Origin: Eoetvoesiella caeni
GTDB taxonomy: Bacteria; Pseudomonadota; Gammaproteobacteria; Burkholderiales; Burkholderiaceae_B
DNA: 64,000 bases
Reading direction: 5' to 3'
Assembly: GCF_003315175.1 (NCBI RefSeq)
Contig: NZ_QNRQ01000003.1
Location: 124,001 to 188,000, forward strand
Positions 19,224-27,659 of the stretch are shown in pieces. A model generated the notes under the pieces. That model searched no databases. It was not told the DNA's origin and saw nothing but the letters and a program-made list of their open reading frames with translations. The translations under genes were made by a program, and so were the position numbers. The first letter of the stretch is position 1; each line of letters starts with the position of its first letter.

Positions 19224-20060
19224 CTATTTGCGGGCTTGCTGGTACAACGGCATCATTTGCTGGGCTATGGCCTGCAAATCTGCAATCCGCGTCTGCGCCG
19301 ACGGGTGGGTCGAAAGGAATTCCGGTTGGCCGCCCCCGCTGCTGGCAGCGTCCATTTTTTGCCACAAAGTCACCGCGGCGGCAGGGTCGAACCCGGCCCG
19401 CGCCGCCAGCTCCACGCCAATCCGGTCGGCCTCGGTTTCGTGGGTTCGGCTATTGGGCAAGGTAAACATGACTTTGGTCAACGAACTGCCCAGATCGGCC
19501 GAAGCCTGGCTGCCCGTAATGGCCGACAATACCGACAAACCGACATTCGCAGCCATTTGCTGCGAAACCTGCTCGCGCGCGTGTTCGCGCAAGGCGTGGG
19601 CTATTTCGTGGCCAATCACCGCGGCCAATTCAGCGTCCGTAGGCTTGAGGGTGTCTATCAGCCCACTGTACACCGCAATCTTGCCGCCCGGCATGCACCA
19701 GGCGTTGATCTCGTCCGACTTCAAGACGTGGGTTTCCCACTGCCAGCCCGAGGCGTCGGGACGAAACACGCCCGCCTGCGCGATCAAACGCTGGGCGATG
19801 CCTTTGACCCGCGCCGCCTGCGCGCTGTTCACATCCAATGCATTTTGCCCCCGGGCCTGCGTCATCAGCGCGCTGTACTGCTGGGCCGCTTCCTGGTCGA
19901 GCGCAGCTTCGGAAACCAGGCTGGACATGTATTGCTTGCGCTCGACGCCTACCGCACCCGACTGCGTCGTCTGCACGGCGGCGCAGCCCGCTGCCAGCAC
20001 CGCCGCGCCGCACACTGCGGCCAATTGGGCGCGAGGACGTAAGATTGCGAGTATTTTCAT
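19224..20060 (-). CDS. M48-family zinc metallopeptidase lipoprotein (LoiP/YcaL-like)
   Basis: This 278-residue periplasmic lipoprotein peptidase is probably for outer-membrane protein quality control. The signal peptide ends in LAAGC, lipidated at that Cys. VIGHEIAHALREHAREQ carries the HExxH zinc motif, and ETEADRIGVELAARAGFDP gives the third zinc ligand (Glu). The start at 20060 is chosen because the lipoprotein signal peptide begins there (MKILAILRPRAQL) with GGGAAC just before. It lies 29 bases downstream of aroC and upstream of leuC on the same strand. Confidence 0.9.
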   Translation of the reverse strand: MKILAILRPRAQLAAVCGAAVLAAGCAAVQTTQSGAVGVERKQYMSSLVSEAALDQEAAQQYSALMTQARGQNALDVNSAQAARVKGIAQRLIAQAGVFRPDASGWQWETHVLKSDEINAWCMPGGKIAVYSGLIDTLKPTDAELAAVIGHEIAHALREHAREQVSQQMAANVGLSVLSAITGSQASADLGSSLTKVMFTLPNSRTHETEADRIGVELAARAGFDPAAAVTLWQKMDAASSGGGQPEFLSTHPSAQTRIADLQAIAQQMMPLYQQARK

Positions 20061-20089
20061 GGAGTTCCCTTTTAAAAAAGCGGACACAC

Positions 20090-21154
20090 TCAGCTTGCAC
20101 CGCACTGCGCCCTGTTGCGCAAAGCATGGTCCATCAGCACGATGGCCAGCAATGCCTCGACAATAGGCGTTGCCCTTATCCCGACGCATGGATCGTGACG
20201 CCCCAAAGTCTGGACTGCGACGGACTCCCCGGCGCGATTCACCGACTGGCGTTCGATCCGGATGCTGGAGGTCGGCTTGATGGCCAGCGACACCGTAATG
20301 GGCTGGCCGGATGAAATGCCTCCGAGTATCCCGCCGGCATTGTTGCTTAAGAAACCCGTCGGAGTGATCTCGTCGCCGTGCTCCGAGCCGCGCTGCTCGA
20401 TACTGGCGAAGCCGGCACCTATCGATACGCCCTTGACTGCGTTCAAGCCCATCATCACGTGGGCAATGTCGGCGTCGAGCCTGTCGTACAAGGGTTCGCC
20501 CCAGCCCGCGGGCAGATTTTCGGCCACGGCTTCAATGCGCGCGCCGATGGAGTCTCCGTCTTTGCGCAATTGATCCATGAAGGCCTCGAGCTGAGGCACT
20601 ATCGAAGCGCAAGGCGCGTAAAAAGGATTGCGCGGGACTTCGTCCCAGGACTCGAATGGAATGGCGATAGGTCCCAATTGGCTCATGTAGCCGCGCACCA
20701 CTGTGCCATAGGTTTGAGCCAGCCATTTCTTGGCAATGGCGCCGGCGGCCACCGAAGGAGCTGTCAGGCGGGCCGAAGAACGCCCCCCGCCGCGCGGATC
20801 GCGCTCGCCGAACTTGCGCCAGTAGGTGTAGTCGGCATGGCCGGGCCGGAAAGTATCGGCAATATTGCTGTAGTCCTTGCTGCGGGCGTCCGTGTTGCGG
20901 ATAAGCAGGCCGATGGGCGTGCCCGTAGTCACGCCTTCGTATACGCCCGACAGGATTTCCACTTGGTCGGCTTCCTGGCGCTGAGTCACGTGGCGCGACG
21001 TGCCTGGCCTGCGCCTGTCCAGTTCGAGCTGAATGTCGGCTTCCGACAAAGGCAGGCCCGCAGGGCAGCCGTCGACCACCGCGCCTATGGCCGGGCCATG
21101 AGATTCGCCGAAGTTGGTGACACAGAAAAGTTTACCGAGGGTATTGCCAGACAT
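20090..21154 (-). CDS. aroC: chorismate synthase
   Basis: This 354-residue enzyme makes chorismate, the last common precursor of aromatic amino acids, by 1,4-elimination of phosphate from EPSP with reduced [22 protein letters not shown] near the start, [27 protein letters not shown] (two family signatures, near residues 102-128) and [16 protein letters not shown] are diagnostic. Length is standard. Its neighbour upstream on the same strand is selO, 133 bases away. Confidence 0.97.
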   Translation of the reverse strand: MSGNTLGKLFCVTNFGESHGPAIGAVVDGCPAGLPLSEADIQLELDRRRPGTSRHVTQRQEADQVEILSGVYEGVTTGTPIGLLIRNTDARSKDYSNIADTFRPGHADYTYWRKFGERDPRGGGRSSARLTAPSVAAGAIAKKWLAQTYGTVVRGYMSQLGPIAIPFESWDEVPRNPFYAPCASIVPQLEAFMDQLRKDGDSIGARIEAVAENLPAGWGEPLYDRLDADIAHVMMGLNAVKGVSIGAGFASIEQRGSEHGDEITPTGFLSNNAGGILGGISSGQPITVSLAIKPTSSIRIERQSVNRAGESVAVQTLGRHDPCVGIRATPIVEALLAIVLMDHALRNRAQCGAS

Positions 21155-21287
21155 AGTTTTTATACAAGAAGAGAGAACAAAGCCATCAAGCGTGGAGAAA
21201 AGCCGCTAGCCCTTGAAAGCCGGCCGGTTGGCGGAAAAAGGCGGTGCGCCAAGAAAAACCGATACGAAAACAGCCTCAATTATGACA

Positions 21288-22748
21288 TCAGGACGAACAA
21301 CTGACCTCCAGATGGCAGGCCCACTCGGGCGCAACCTGGGCATAGGCGTCGTAGCCCGGCTGCTCGGTAAAGGGAGTGCGCAACAGCTTGATCAGGGTTT
21401 CGATCTCGCCTGCGTCGTCGGCCTGCGCCGCCTGGATCGCCTGTTCGGCCAAATGATTCCTGAGCACATACAGCGGGTTGGCGGCCAGCATGGAGGCAAT
21501 GCGCTCGTCTAGCGGGCGCTCTTCGCGTTCCAGGCGCTGCGCGTACAAAGCCAGCCAGGCCTGCGCCGCCGCCGGCTCGGAAAACAGCTCCAGAAACGAC
21601 TGGGGGTCGCTCAAGGCGTGAGCCAGGCGCCGAAATGCAAGTGTAAAGTCGGCGCGCTGCGAATGCAGCAGGCGCCACCATTCGTCAACCAGCTTGTCGT
21701 CGCCGTCAAGCCACCGCAGCCAGCCGAATTTGCGCACCAGATTAGCTTGATAGGCCTCTATGAATCGGGCTTCATAGCCTTGCAGTTCGGCGCGCAAAGC
21801 ATCGGCTTCCACGCCCAGGCCCGTCAAACTGCTGGCCAAGCGGTATAGATTCCAGTGCACGACCGAAGGCTGGGCATTCCAGGCATAGCGTCCCTGGGTA
21901 TCGGTATGGTTGCAAACGTGGTCGATCTGGAATCCATCCATGAACCCGTAAGGGCCGTAATCCATGGTCAGCCCAAGAATGGACATATTGTCGGTATTCA
22001 TGACCCCGTGGCAAAACCCCACGGTTTGCCAATCGGCCACCATTTTGGCCGACCTGGCGATGACTTCGCGCAAAAAGCGCAAGGCGGTCTCGTTATTGTC
22101 GCCCTGCCGGCATTCGGGATAGAACTTGTCGACCACATAATCAAGCAGGACTTGCAGGTTTTCGGGGGTGGAGCCCCAGTGCTCGAACGAGCCAAAACGA
22201 ATGAAGCTTGGCGAGATGCGCGTAACCACCGCGGCGCGCTCCACTGTTTCGCGGTAAACGGGATCGTCGCCGACCACCAGCGCCAACGCACGTGTCGTGG
22301 CAATGCCCAGGCCCGCCATGGCTTCGCTGGCCAGGTATTCGCGCACCGACGACCGAATTACCGCGCGCCCATCGCCCATGCGCGAATATGGGGTCCGCCC
22401 CGAGCCCTTGAGCTGAATTTCCAGGCTGCCCCCGGGCGCCTGGACCTCGCCAAGCAAGTGGGCCCGCCCATCACCCAACTGCCCCGCCCAGACGCCGAAC
22501 TGATGGCCGCTATAAACGGCGGACAGGGTTACTCCGCCGGGCAAAGGCGCCGTGCCCGCGCAGACATCAAGAAACTCTTGCGTGGACAGCGCGGCGCTGG
22601 ACAAGCCCAGCATGGCGGCAACTTCGGCATTGGCGTGCAATAGCCTGGGCCGCTGCAAGGGTTGGGTCGGCAACTTGGTATAGAAGGCCGAAGGCAACTG
22701 AGCGAACGAATTGAAAACCGTCAACTCGCGGAGGCTGTCTGCGCTCAT
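21288..22748 (-). CDS. selO: protein adenylyltransferase SelO (YdiU family)
   Basis: This 486-residue pseudokinase-fold enzyme transfers AMP from ATP to Ser, Thr or Tyr of target proteins and is linked to redox stress. GDGRAHLLGEV and GSGRTPYSRMGDGRAVIRSSVREYL match the nucleotide-binding part, and NTDNMSILGLTMDYGPYGF the metal-binding part. The last three residues are CSS, the antepenultimate redox Cys position that is selenocysteine in animal SelO. The start at 22748 overlaps the stop of the DUF2069 gene by 4 bases; the longer open frame upstream lies inside that gene and is not used. Confidence 0.94.
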   Translation of the reverse strand: MSADSLRELTVFNSFAQLPSAFYTKLPTQPLQRPRLLHANAEVAAMLGLSSAALSTQEFLDVCAGTAPLPGGVTLSAVYSGHQFGVWAGQLGDGRAHLLGEVQAPGGSLEIQLKGSGRTPYSRMGDGRAVIRSSVREYLASEAMAGLGIATTRALALVVGDDPVYRETVERAAVVTRISPSFIRFGSFEHWGSTPENLQVLLDYVVDKFYPECRQGDNNETALRFLREVIARSAKMVADWQTVGFCHGVMNTDNMSILGLTMDYGPYGFMDGFQIDHVCNHTDTQGRYAWNAQPSVVHWNLYRLASSLTGLGVEADALRAELQGYEARFIEAYQANLVRKFGWLRWLDGDDKLVDEWWRLLHSQRADFTLAFRRLAHALSDPQSFLELFSEPAAAQAWLALYAQRLEREERPLDERIASMLAANPLYVLRNHLAEQAIQAAQADDAGEIETLIKLLRTPFTEQPGYDAYAQVAPEWACHLEVSCSS

Positions 22749-23134
22749 GGCAACTCTTTTAACGATTGCTGCCTTGCCTTGGCTGCCTTTTTTGCGGGAT
22801 AAAGATACAAAACGGCACACAAATAAAAAGTCAGCGACAAAATAATTTCCAGCCACGCCATGGCAACCGACGCCGCCGCCGGGTCGGAATAGGCACGCAC
22901 CACACCTTCCATGAAATACAGCAGGATAAGCATTGACGACCATTGCAGCGTATAGAGGCTGCCTTTGAGCACTCCGCGCAAAGGCAGCAGCAAGGGCAGG
23001 GCCTTCAACACCAAAAGCGAACCGCCGGGCTTCAAGGGCGCGACGCCAAGCTCCCACACCAGGCACAGGGCAATTAGAGCGACAAGACTGAAAGACGCGC
23101 CGTAACGCAGCGCAGGATTAAGTTGGGTATTCAT
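22745..23134 (-). CDS. DUF2069 small membrane protein
   Basis: This 129-residue protein has four predicted membrane helices (near residues 10-28, 38-55, 62-80 and 92-112) and a basic C-terminus (PAKKAAKARQQ). It fits the DUF2069 family of unknown function, common in beta- and gammaproteobacteria. The start at 23134 (MNTQLNPALRYG) is preferred over the longer open frame because the upstream part is non-membrane and unlike the family. Its stop overlaps the selO start, suggesting translational coupling; whether the two proteins work together is unknown. Confidence 0.8.
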   Translation of the reverse strand: MNTQLNPALRYGASFSLVALIALCLVWELGVAPLKPGGSLLVLKALPLLLPLRGVLKGSLYTLQWSSMLILLYFMEGVVRAYSDPAAASVAMAWLEIILSLTFYLCAVLYLYPAKKAAKARQQSLKELP

Positions 23135-23218
23135 ACTGGTATTATTACTCGAATCCAGAGTCGCGGCACGCGGCCGGCACCAGGGCATGCACAAAGCCTG
23201 TCACACCGAAGTCGATCC

Positions 23219-24592
23219 ATGAACGCCACAGACCACTCCGATGCCCCGCCCGAAACCCTGACGCTGGCCCAGCGGGCACGGACCTGGCTGATCGACGCCA
23301 ACAAGGTCTTGCGCTATGCCGCACAAAGAGCCGGCGAAAAGAAACTGACGCAGGTCGCATCCAGCCTTACTTTCACCACCGTGCTGGCCATCGTGCCCAT
23401 ACTGGCGGTGGTTCTTTCGCTGTTCACCGCTTTTCCGCTGTTTTCTGACTTCAAGGTTGCACTGGAAGGCTTTCTCAGCAGCAGCCTGATGCCCCCCACC
23501 GTGTCGGACACGGTCATGAACTACCTGAATCAATTCGCCGCCAAGGCCTCGGGCCTGACCACCATCGGCGCGGCATTCCTGCTCGTCGTGTCCATTATGC
23601 TGATCATGACCATCGACACAGCCTTCAACGATATCTGGCATGTCGAGCAGCAGCGCCCGATGCGCCAGCGCATGCTGGTCTACTGGGCCATCATTACCCT
23701 GGGGCCCATTCTGGCTGGCGCCAGCCTTTGGACCACCTCGTACTTGGCCCGCGAGTCGCTGGGACGCGTGCAGGAAATCGCCCCTGCCATCAGTTTTGCT
23801 CTGTCGATAATTCCGCTGCTTATTACCGGCCTGGGTTTTGCGGCCTTGTTCGTCTGCGTGCCCAACAGGCAGGTCTACTGGCGCGACGCCCTGGCCGGAG
23901 GCTTCGGCACCGCCATCGTGCTGGAGGTCATGAAAGCCGGCTTCTCGCTTTACATTACCAACTTCCCGTCCTACACCATTATTTACGGCGCTTTTGCCAC
24001 GCTGCCGATTTTCCTGCTGTGGATTTATCTTTCGTGGTTGTCGGTGCTGTTCGGTGCAACGGTGGCCGCCACCCTGCCCTCGCTGCGCCTGCGCCGATGG
24101 GAAGAAAGCCGCCAGCCCGGCGCCGCCTTCGTCGACGCGGTCAATGTCATGCGCGTATTGCGCAATGCGCAAAGCACGCCGCTGCCGGGACGCAGCCTGC
24201 GCTTTCTTAGCGCGCACCTGCGCCTGCCGGTCGAAGAATTGCTGCTGGTGCTGCGAACCCTGAAAAAGCTGGGGTATGTGGTGCCGACCCATGAAAAGGG
24301 CAGCGAATTGTGGGCCTTGACTTGCGATGTGCGCGAAACCGACCTGGGACGCATCATCGATGCGCTGCTTATCGACCGCAGCCAGATAGGACTGCTGGAA
24401 GACCCGAGTTTGCTCGACGCCGTCTCCGCCTCGTTGGCGCAATCGCCTCCGGTTGCGCTGGCCGACATTCTCGACGAGACTGAACACAAGAAAACCGGCC
24501 CGTCCCACGAAACGCTACCCCAAAGCAGCGTTATGAGGCAAAATAGATCAAAAGGAAACACACGACACGAATCAGGAGGCCAGTCATGTTGA
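23219..24592 (+). CDS. YihY/BrkB-family inner-membrane protein
   Basis: This 457-residue protein has a membrane core of about six helices (residues 30-290) followed by a soluble C-terminal region of about 160 residues. LTFTTVLAIVPILAVVLSLFTAFP and the later YGAFATLPIFLLWIYLSW are the conserved YihY family blocks, once misannotated as ribonuclease BN. The C-terminal part contains a winged-helix-like segment (LPVEELLLVLRTLKKLGYVV). The start at 23219 is taken at MNATDHSD; upstream in-frame codons run into the divergent gene. The end overlaps the CBS gene by 7 bases. Transport substrate or role is unknown. Confidence 0.83.
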   Translation: MNATDHSDAPPETLTLAQRARTWLIDANKVLRYAAQRAGEKKLTQVASSLTFTTVLAIVPILAVVLSLFTAFPLFSDFKVALEGFLSSSLMPPTVSDTVMNYLNQFAAKASGLTTIGAAFLLVVSIMLIMTIDTAFNDIWHVEQQRPMRQRMLVYWAIITLGPILAGASLWTTSYLARESLGRVQEIAPAISFALSIIPLLITGLGFAALFVCVPNRQVYWRDALAGGFGTAIVLEVMKAGFSLYITNFPSYTIIYGAFATLPIFLLWIYLSWLSVLFGATVAATLPSLRLRRWEESRQPGAAFVDAVNVMRVLRNAQSTPLPGRSLRFLSAHLRLPVEELLLVLRTLKKLGYVVPTHEKGSELWALTCDVRETDLGRIIDALLIDRSQIGLLEDPSLLDAVSASLAQSPPVALADILDETEHKKTGPSHETLPQSSVMRQNRSKGNTRHESGGQSC

Positions 24593-25056
24593 AAGTTAGC
24601 GAAATACTGCGGGTCAAGGGACATACCCTGTACACCGCCACCCCTGACACGTCAATTCTCCAAGCGCTCGAAACCATGAGCGAACAGGACATTGGTTCCC
24701 TTGTCATCATGGAACACGGCGAACTGGTCGGCATGCTTACCTTTCGCGAAATCATCCGCCACCTGCACGACAATCATGGTGTAACCGGCCCCAACACCGT
24801 GCGCAGCATCATGGACGACGCTCCCGTCAGCGTTACGCCCAACACCGGCGCCGACGAAGTGCAGCGCCTCATGCTCGACAAGCACGCGCGCTATATGCCC
24901 GTCATGGATGGCCCCGTCCTTCAAGGAGTCATCTCCTTCTACGACATGGCCCAAGCCATCGTGGCCGCACAGCAATTCGAAAACACCATGCTCAAGGCCT
25001 ATATCCGCGACTGGCCCGGCGACCACACCGACAGCGAAGCCCGCGAACACAGCTAG
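24586..25056 (+). CDS. CBS-domain pair protein
   Basis: This 156-residue soluble protein consists almost wholly of two CBS motifs (about residues 8-65 and 74-130), a Bateman module that binds adenine nucleotides. SEQDIGSLVIMEHGELVGMLTFREIIRHL and ARYMPVMDGPVLQGVISFYDMAQAI are the repeated beta-alpha blocks. AGGAGG at 24574-24579 is a near-perfect ribosome site six bases before the ATG. It overlaps the YihY-type gene and is probably co-transcribed. Its regulatory partner is not evident. Confidence 0.88.
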   Translation: MLKVSEILRVKGHTLYTATPDTSILQALETMSEQDIGSLVIMEHGELVGMLTFREIIRHLHDNHGVTGPNTVRSIMDDAPVSVTPNTGADEVQRLMLDKHARYMPVMDGPVLQGVISFYDMAQAIVAAQQFENTMLKAYIRDWPGDHTDSEAREHS

Positions 25057-25066
25057 CCCTGTAGCG

Positions 25067-25169
25067 GCGCAGCGTGGGGGTCCCCATTTTGCCGCCGGGC
25101 CGCCCCAAGGCAAAATGCGCCCCCTCGGGGAGCAGCAAGCTGCGCAGCAGCGCAGCGTGGGGGCTCCCC
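25067..25169. repeat. structured intergenic repeat, copy A
   Basis: This 103-base element lies between the CBS gene and dusA. It opens with GCGCAGCGTGGGGG (25067-25080) and closes with another AGCGTGGGGG (25154-25163). Between them are a hairpin ATTTTGCC/GGCAAAAT (25086-25093, 25109-25116), a CCCC/GGGG dyad (25121-25130) and a hairpin GCTGC-GCA-GCAGC (25139-25151). Bases 25086-25125 are identical over 40 positions to copy B. Its layout suggests a dispersed REP-like element. Confidence 0.8.
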
Positions 25170-25170
25170 T

Positions 25171-26217
25171 CTATTCAGATTGCATGACCAGGGCCGCCCA
25201 GGCCCGTTCTATCAATTGCCCATCGTTGGCAGCCAATTGCGTCGAATCGGACAGCGTTCTGCGCCAATGGCGCGAGCCTGCGCGCCCGTTCATCCAGCCC
25301 AGCATGGGCCGCACGACAACCCGCAAAGGCACGCCTTTCTTGACTTCGCTGTCGGCATACCGCGCCATGGCATGCACGATCTGCCCAGGTTCCGGTATGA
25401 CGACATCCGGGTCGCATAGCCGCGACAGCTCCGACAGGACGCCGGGATTGTGCCAGGCGGCGCGCCCAAGCATTACCCCGTCGAATTCTTCCAGCAGGCC
25501 GTAGGCCTGCGCAGGCTGCGCAATGCCGCCATTGAGCACGAAGCGGCAATCTGGAAAGTCGGCCTTGAGCCTGGCCGCCATGTCGTAGCGCAAAGGCGGA
25601 ATCTCGCGGTTGTCCTTGGGGCTTAAGCCCTTCAAGACGGCATTGCGCGCATGCACGATAAAAACGCGACACCCCACCGTATACAGTGCACCGACAAAGT
25701 CGCGCGCAAAATCGTAGGAATCGTCGTAGTCCAGCCCCAGCCGGTGCTTGACCGTAACCGGCACCGACACGGCGTCCTGCATGGCCTTGATGCAGTCGGC
25801 GACCAATGCCGGCTCGGCCATCAGGCAGGCGCCAAAAGCTCCCTTTTGAACCCGTTCTGAGGGGCAGCCGCAATTAAGGTTGACTTCATCGTAGCCCCAC
25901 TGCTCTCCAAGTCTGGCGCAGTCGGCCAGCGCTTGCGGTTCGCTGCCGCCCAGTTGCAGGGCTACAGGCTGCTCCGCCTCGTCGAAATACAGATGCCGGT
26001 CCACCTTGCCGCGTAGCAAGGCGCCGGTCGTGATCATCTCGGTATAAAGGCGCGCCTTCGGCGCCAGCAGGCGATGAAAGTAGCGGCAGTGCTTGTCCGT
26101 GACGTCTATCATGGGCGCCACGCAGACGCGCCAGTCCTGTTCTGCCCCGGAAAGATGTTCGGGGCCGGACTGGTTTGCCGCAATAAGCGGAAGGTCGGGA
26201 GTTGCAGGAATATTCAC
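25171..26217 (-). CDS. dusA: tRNA-dihydrouridine(20/20a) synthase DusA
   Basis: This 348-residue FMN enzyme reduces uridine to dihydrouridine in the tRNA D-loop. VCVAPMIDVTDKHCRYFHRLLAP opens the TIM barrel. The active-site Cys lies in VNLNCGCPSERV, and VTVKHRLGLD and VFIVHARNAVLKGLSPK are flavin/tRNA contacts typical of the DusA subgroup. The last base pair of the gene touches repeat copy A. It is divergent from thrB across a 336-base spacer. Confidence 0.95.
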   Translation of the reverse strand: MNIPATPDLPLIAANQSGPEHLSGAEQDWRVCVAPMIDVTDKHCRYFHRLLAPKARLYTEMITTGALLRGKVDRHLYFDEAEQPVALQLGGSEPQALADCARLGEQWGYDEVNLNCGCPSERVQKGAFGACLMAEPALVADCIKAMQDAVSVPVTVKHRLGLDYDDSYDFARDFVGALYTVGCRVFIVHARNAVLKGLSPKDNREIPPLRYDMAARLKADFPDCRFVLNGGIAQPAQAYGLLEEFDGVMLGRAAWHNPGVLSELSRLCDPDVVIPEPGQIVHAMARYADSEVKKGVPLRVVVRPMLGWMNGRAGSRHWRRTLSDSTQLAANDGQLIERAWAALVMQSE

Positions 26218-26553
26218 AAAAAAACCGATAAAAGAATAGCGTGGTGTACCGTCCAGGGGATGGCCTGGCGTACCGTCCGCCGCCCCGAACAGCCGGAAGA
26301 CAGGGCAGACTTATGACGCAGCAATGCGGATTTTAACGTCTGTGCGAGCAAACAGCACCGGATAGGTCCGGGCAACCCGGCAGACGGGATGCCGCATGGC
26401 TTATGATGCATACGCGCCTGCCCATCCTGGTCTAAAATCGATGGCCCGCACAGGACGGATCCGCCTTACCCTGCGGACTGCGCCTGGTTTTCGCGCAGAA
26501 CGAACCGGCCCTCGTCAACGGGCCTTTATTTAATTTTACCGAGCTTGCAGCCT
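26218..26553. promoter_or_regulatory. spacer between dusA and thrB with candidate thrB leader
   Basis: This is a 336-base divergent spacer. It holds a direct repeat GTACCGTCC (26246-26254 and 26270-26278), a -10-like TAAAAT (26433-26438) without a clear -35, and two hairpins close to thrB. These are CTGCGC/GCGCAG (26478-26498) and GGCCC/GGGCC (26507-26524); the second is followed by TTTATTTAATTTT. A 30-codon open frame (26441-26533) with four Thr and two Ile codons ends in that T-rich tail but lacks a ribosome site. I see no further gene. Confidence 0.5.
26507..26537 (+). terminator. terminator-like hairpin just upstream of thrB
   Basis: GGCCC (26507-26511) pairs with GGGCC (26520-26524) around an eight-base loop and runs into TTTATTTAATTTT. 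It stands 17 bases before the thrB ATG, in the sense direction, so it could be an attenuator. The 5-bp stem is short, so strength is uncertain. Confidence 0.4.
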
Positions 26554-27522
26554 ATGGCCGTTTTTACTACCGTCAGCGACGACGATGCCCGCGAGTTACT
26601 CACTCGCTATACGCTGGGCGAATTGGTGGCATTGCGCGGGATTACCGCCGGCATCGAAAATACCAACTATTTTCTGACGACGACCCAGGGCGAATACGTA
26701 CTGACCCTGTTCGAGGTCCTGACCGCCGAGCAACTGCCGTTCTACATCGAGCTCATGCACCATCTGGCCGATCAGGGCATTCCTGTGCCGCAACCCCAAA
26801 CACAAGTCAACGGCAAGCGCCTGACTACCTTGCACGACAAGCCCTGCGCCATCGTCAGCCGCTTATCGGGCGGCTATGAGCCCGAGCCGGGGCCTGCGCA
26901 TTGCGCGCTGGCGGGCGAGACTCTGGCCCGCGCCCACTTGGCTGCACGGACATTCGGCATCCGTCAGCCCAACCTGCGCGGCTTGAGCTGGTGGCAGCAA
27001 ACCATTCCCCAGGTGCTGCCATTCCTGGGCGCGCAACAGGCCGAACTGATCCAGACCGTACTCGACGAACAAACGCGCTTCGCCGACAGCGATATATACA
27101 AGGCCTTGCCCTTCGGGCCGGCTCACTGCGACTTGTTTCGAGACAATGTGCTGTTCGATGGCACGTTCGAAATGCCCAAGATGGGCGGCTTCATCGATTT
27201 TTATTTTGCCGGATGGGACACGTGGTTGTTCGATGTCGCCGTTGCCGTGAACGACTGGTGCATCGACCGCAACACCGGCGCCTTCGAGCTGGCTAAACTG
27301 CGCGCCTGGCTGCAATCCTACAGCGCGGTACGGCCTTTTACCGCCGAAGAAAAGCTGGCATGGCCCACCATACTGCAAGCGGCAGCCCTGCGTTTCTGGG
27401 TATCCAGGCTATTCGACTACCACCTGCCCCGCCCGGCCCAAACCCTCAAGCCGCACGATCCCCGCCATTTCGAGCGCGTCCTGCGCGAACGCCGCCAAGA
27501 CGCGGCCCATGCATTACCATAA
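26554..27522 (+). CDS. thrB: homoserine kinase (APH-fold, ThrB type II)
   Basis: This 322-residue enzyme phosphorylates homoserine in threonine synthesis. It belongs to the aminoglycoside-phosphotransferase-like fold used by many betaproteobacteria rather than the GHMP type. GITAGIENTNYFL is the N-lobe nucleotide loop, FGPAHCDLFRDNVLFDG is the catalytic loop with the Asp base, and GGFIDFYFAGWDTWLFDVAV carries the metal-binding Asp. ATG 26554 is preferred to a TTG three codons upstream. The gene is followed by repeat copy B. No thrA or thrC lies nearby. Confidence 0.92.
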   Translation: MAVFTTVSDDDARELLTRYTLGELVALRGITAGIENTNYFLTTTQGEYVLTLFEVLTAEQLPFYIELMHHLADQGIPVPQPQTQVNGKRLTTLHDKPCAIVSRLSGGYEPEPGPAHCALAGETLARAHLAARTFGIRQPNLRGLSWWQQTIPQVLPFLGAQQAELIQTVLDEQTRFADSDIYKALPFGPAHCDLFRDNVLFDGTFEMPKMGGFIDFYFAGWDTWLFDVAVAVNDWCIDRNTGAFELAKLRAWLQSYSAVRPFTAEEKLAWPTILQAAALRFWVSRLFDYHLPRPAQTLKPHDPRHFERVLRERRQDAAHALP

Positions 27523-27535
27523 CGATTGCGCAGCA

Positions 27536-27638
27536 GCGCAGCGTGGGGGCACTTATTTTGCCGCCGGGCCGCCCCAAGGCAAAATGCGCCCCCTAGGGGG
27601 CAGCGAACCGCGTAGCGGTGAAGCGTGGGGGCACTTAT
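27536..27638. repeat. structured intergenic repeat, copy B
   Basis: The second copy of the element lies between thrB and the BPSS1780-type gene. It opens with GCGCAGCGTGGGGG (27536-27549). The hairpin ATTTTGCC/GGCAAAAT is at 27555-27562 and 27578-27585, the perfect dyad CCCCCTAGGGGG at 27589-27600, and hairpin ACCGC-GTA-GCGGT at 27607-27619. A 16-base direct repeat GCGTGGGGGCACTTAT flanks the core (27541-27556 and 27623-27638). The second hairpin differs from copy A by paired changes that keep pairing. Confidence 0.8.
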
Positions 27639-27659
27639 AAATAGGAATAGAGATCAAGT

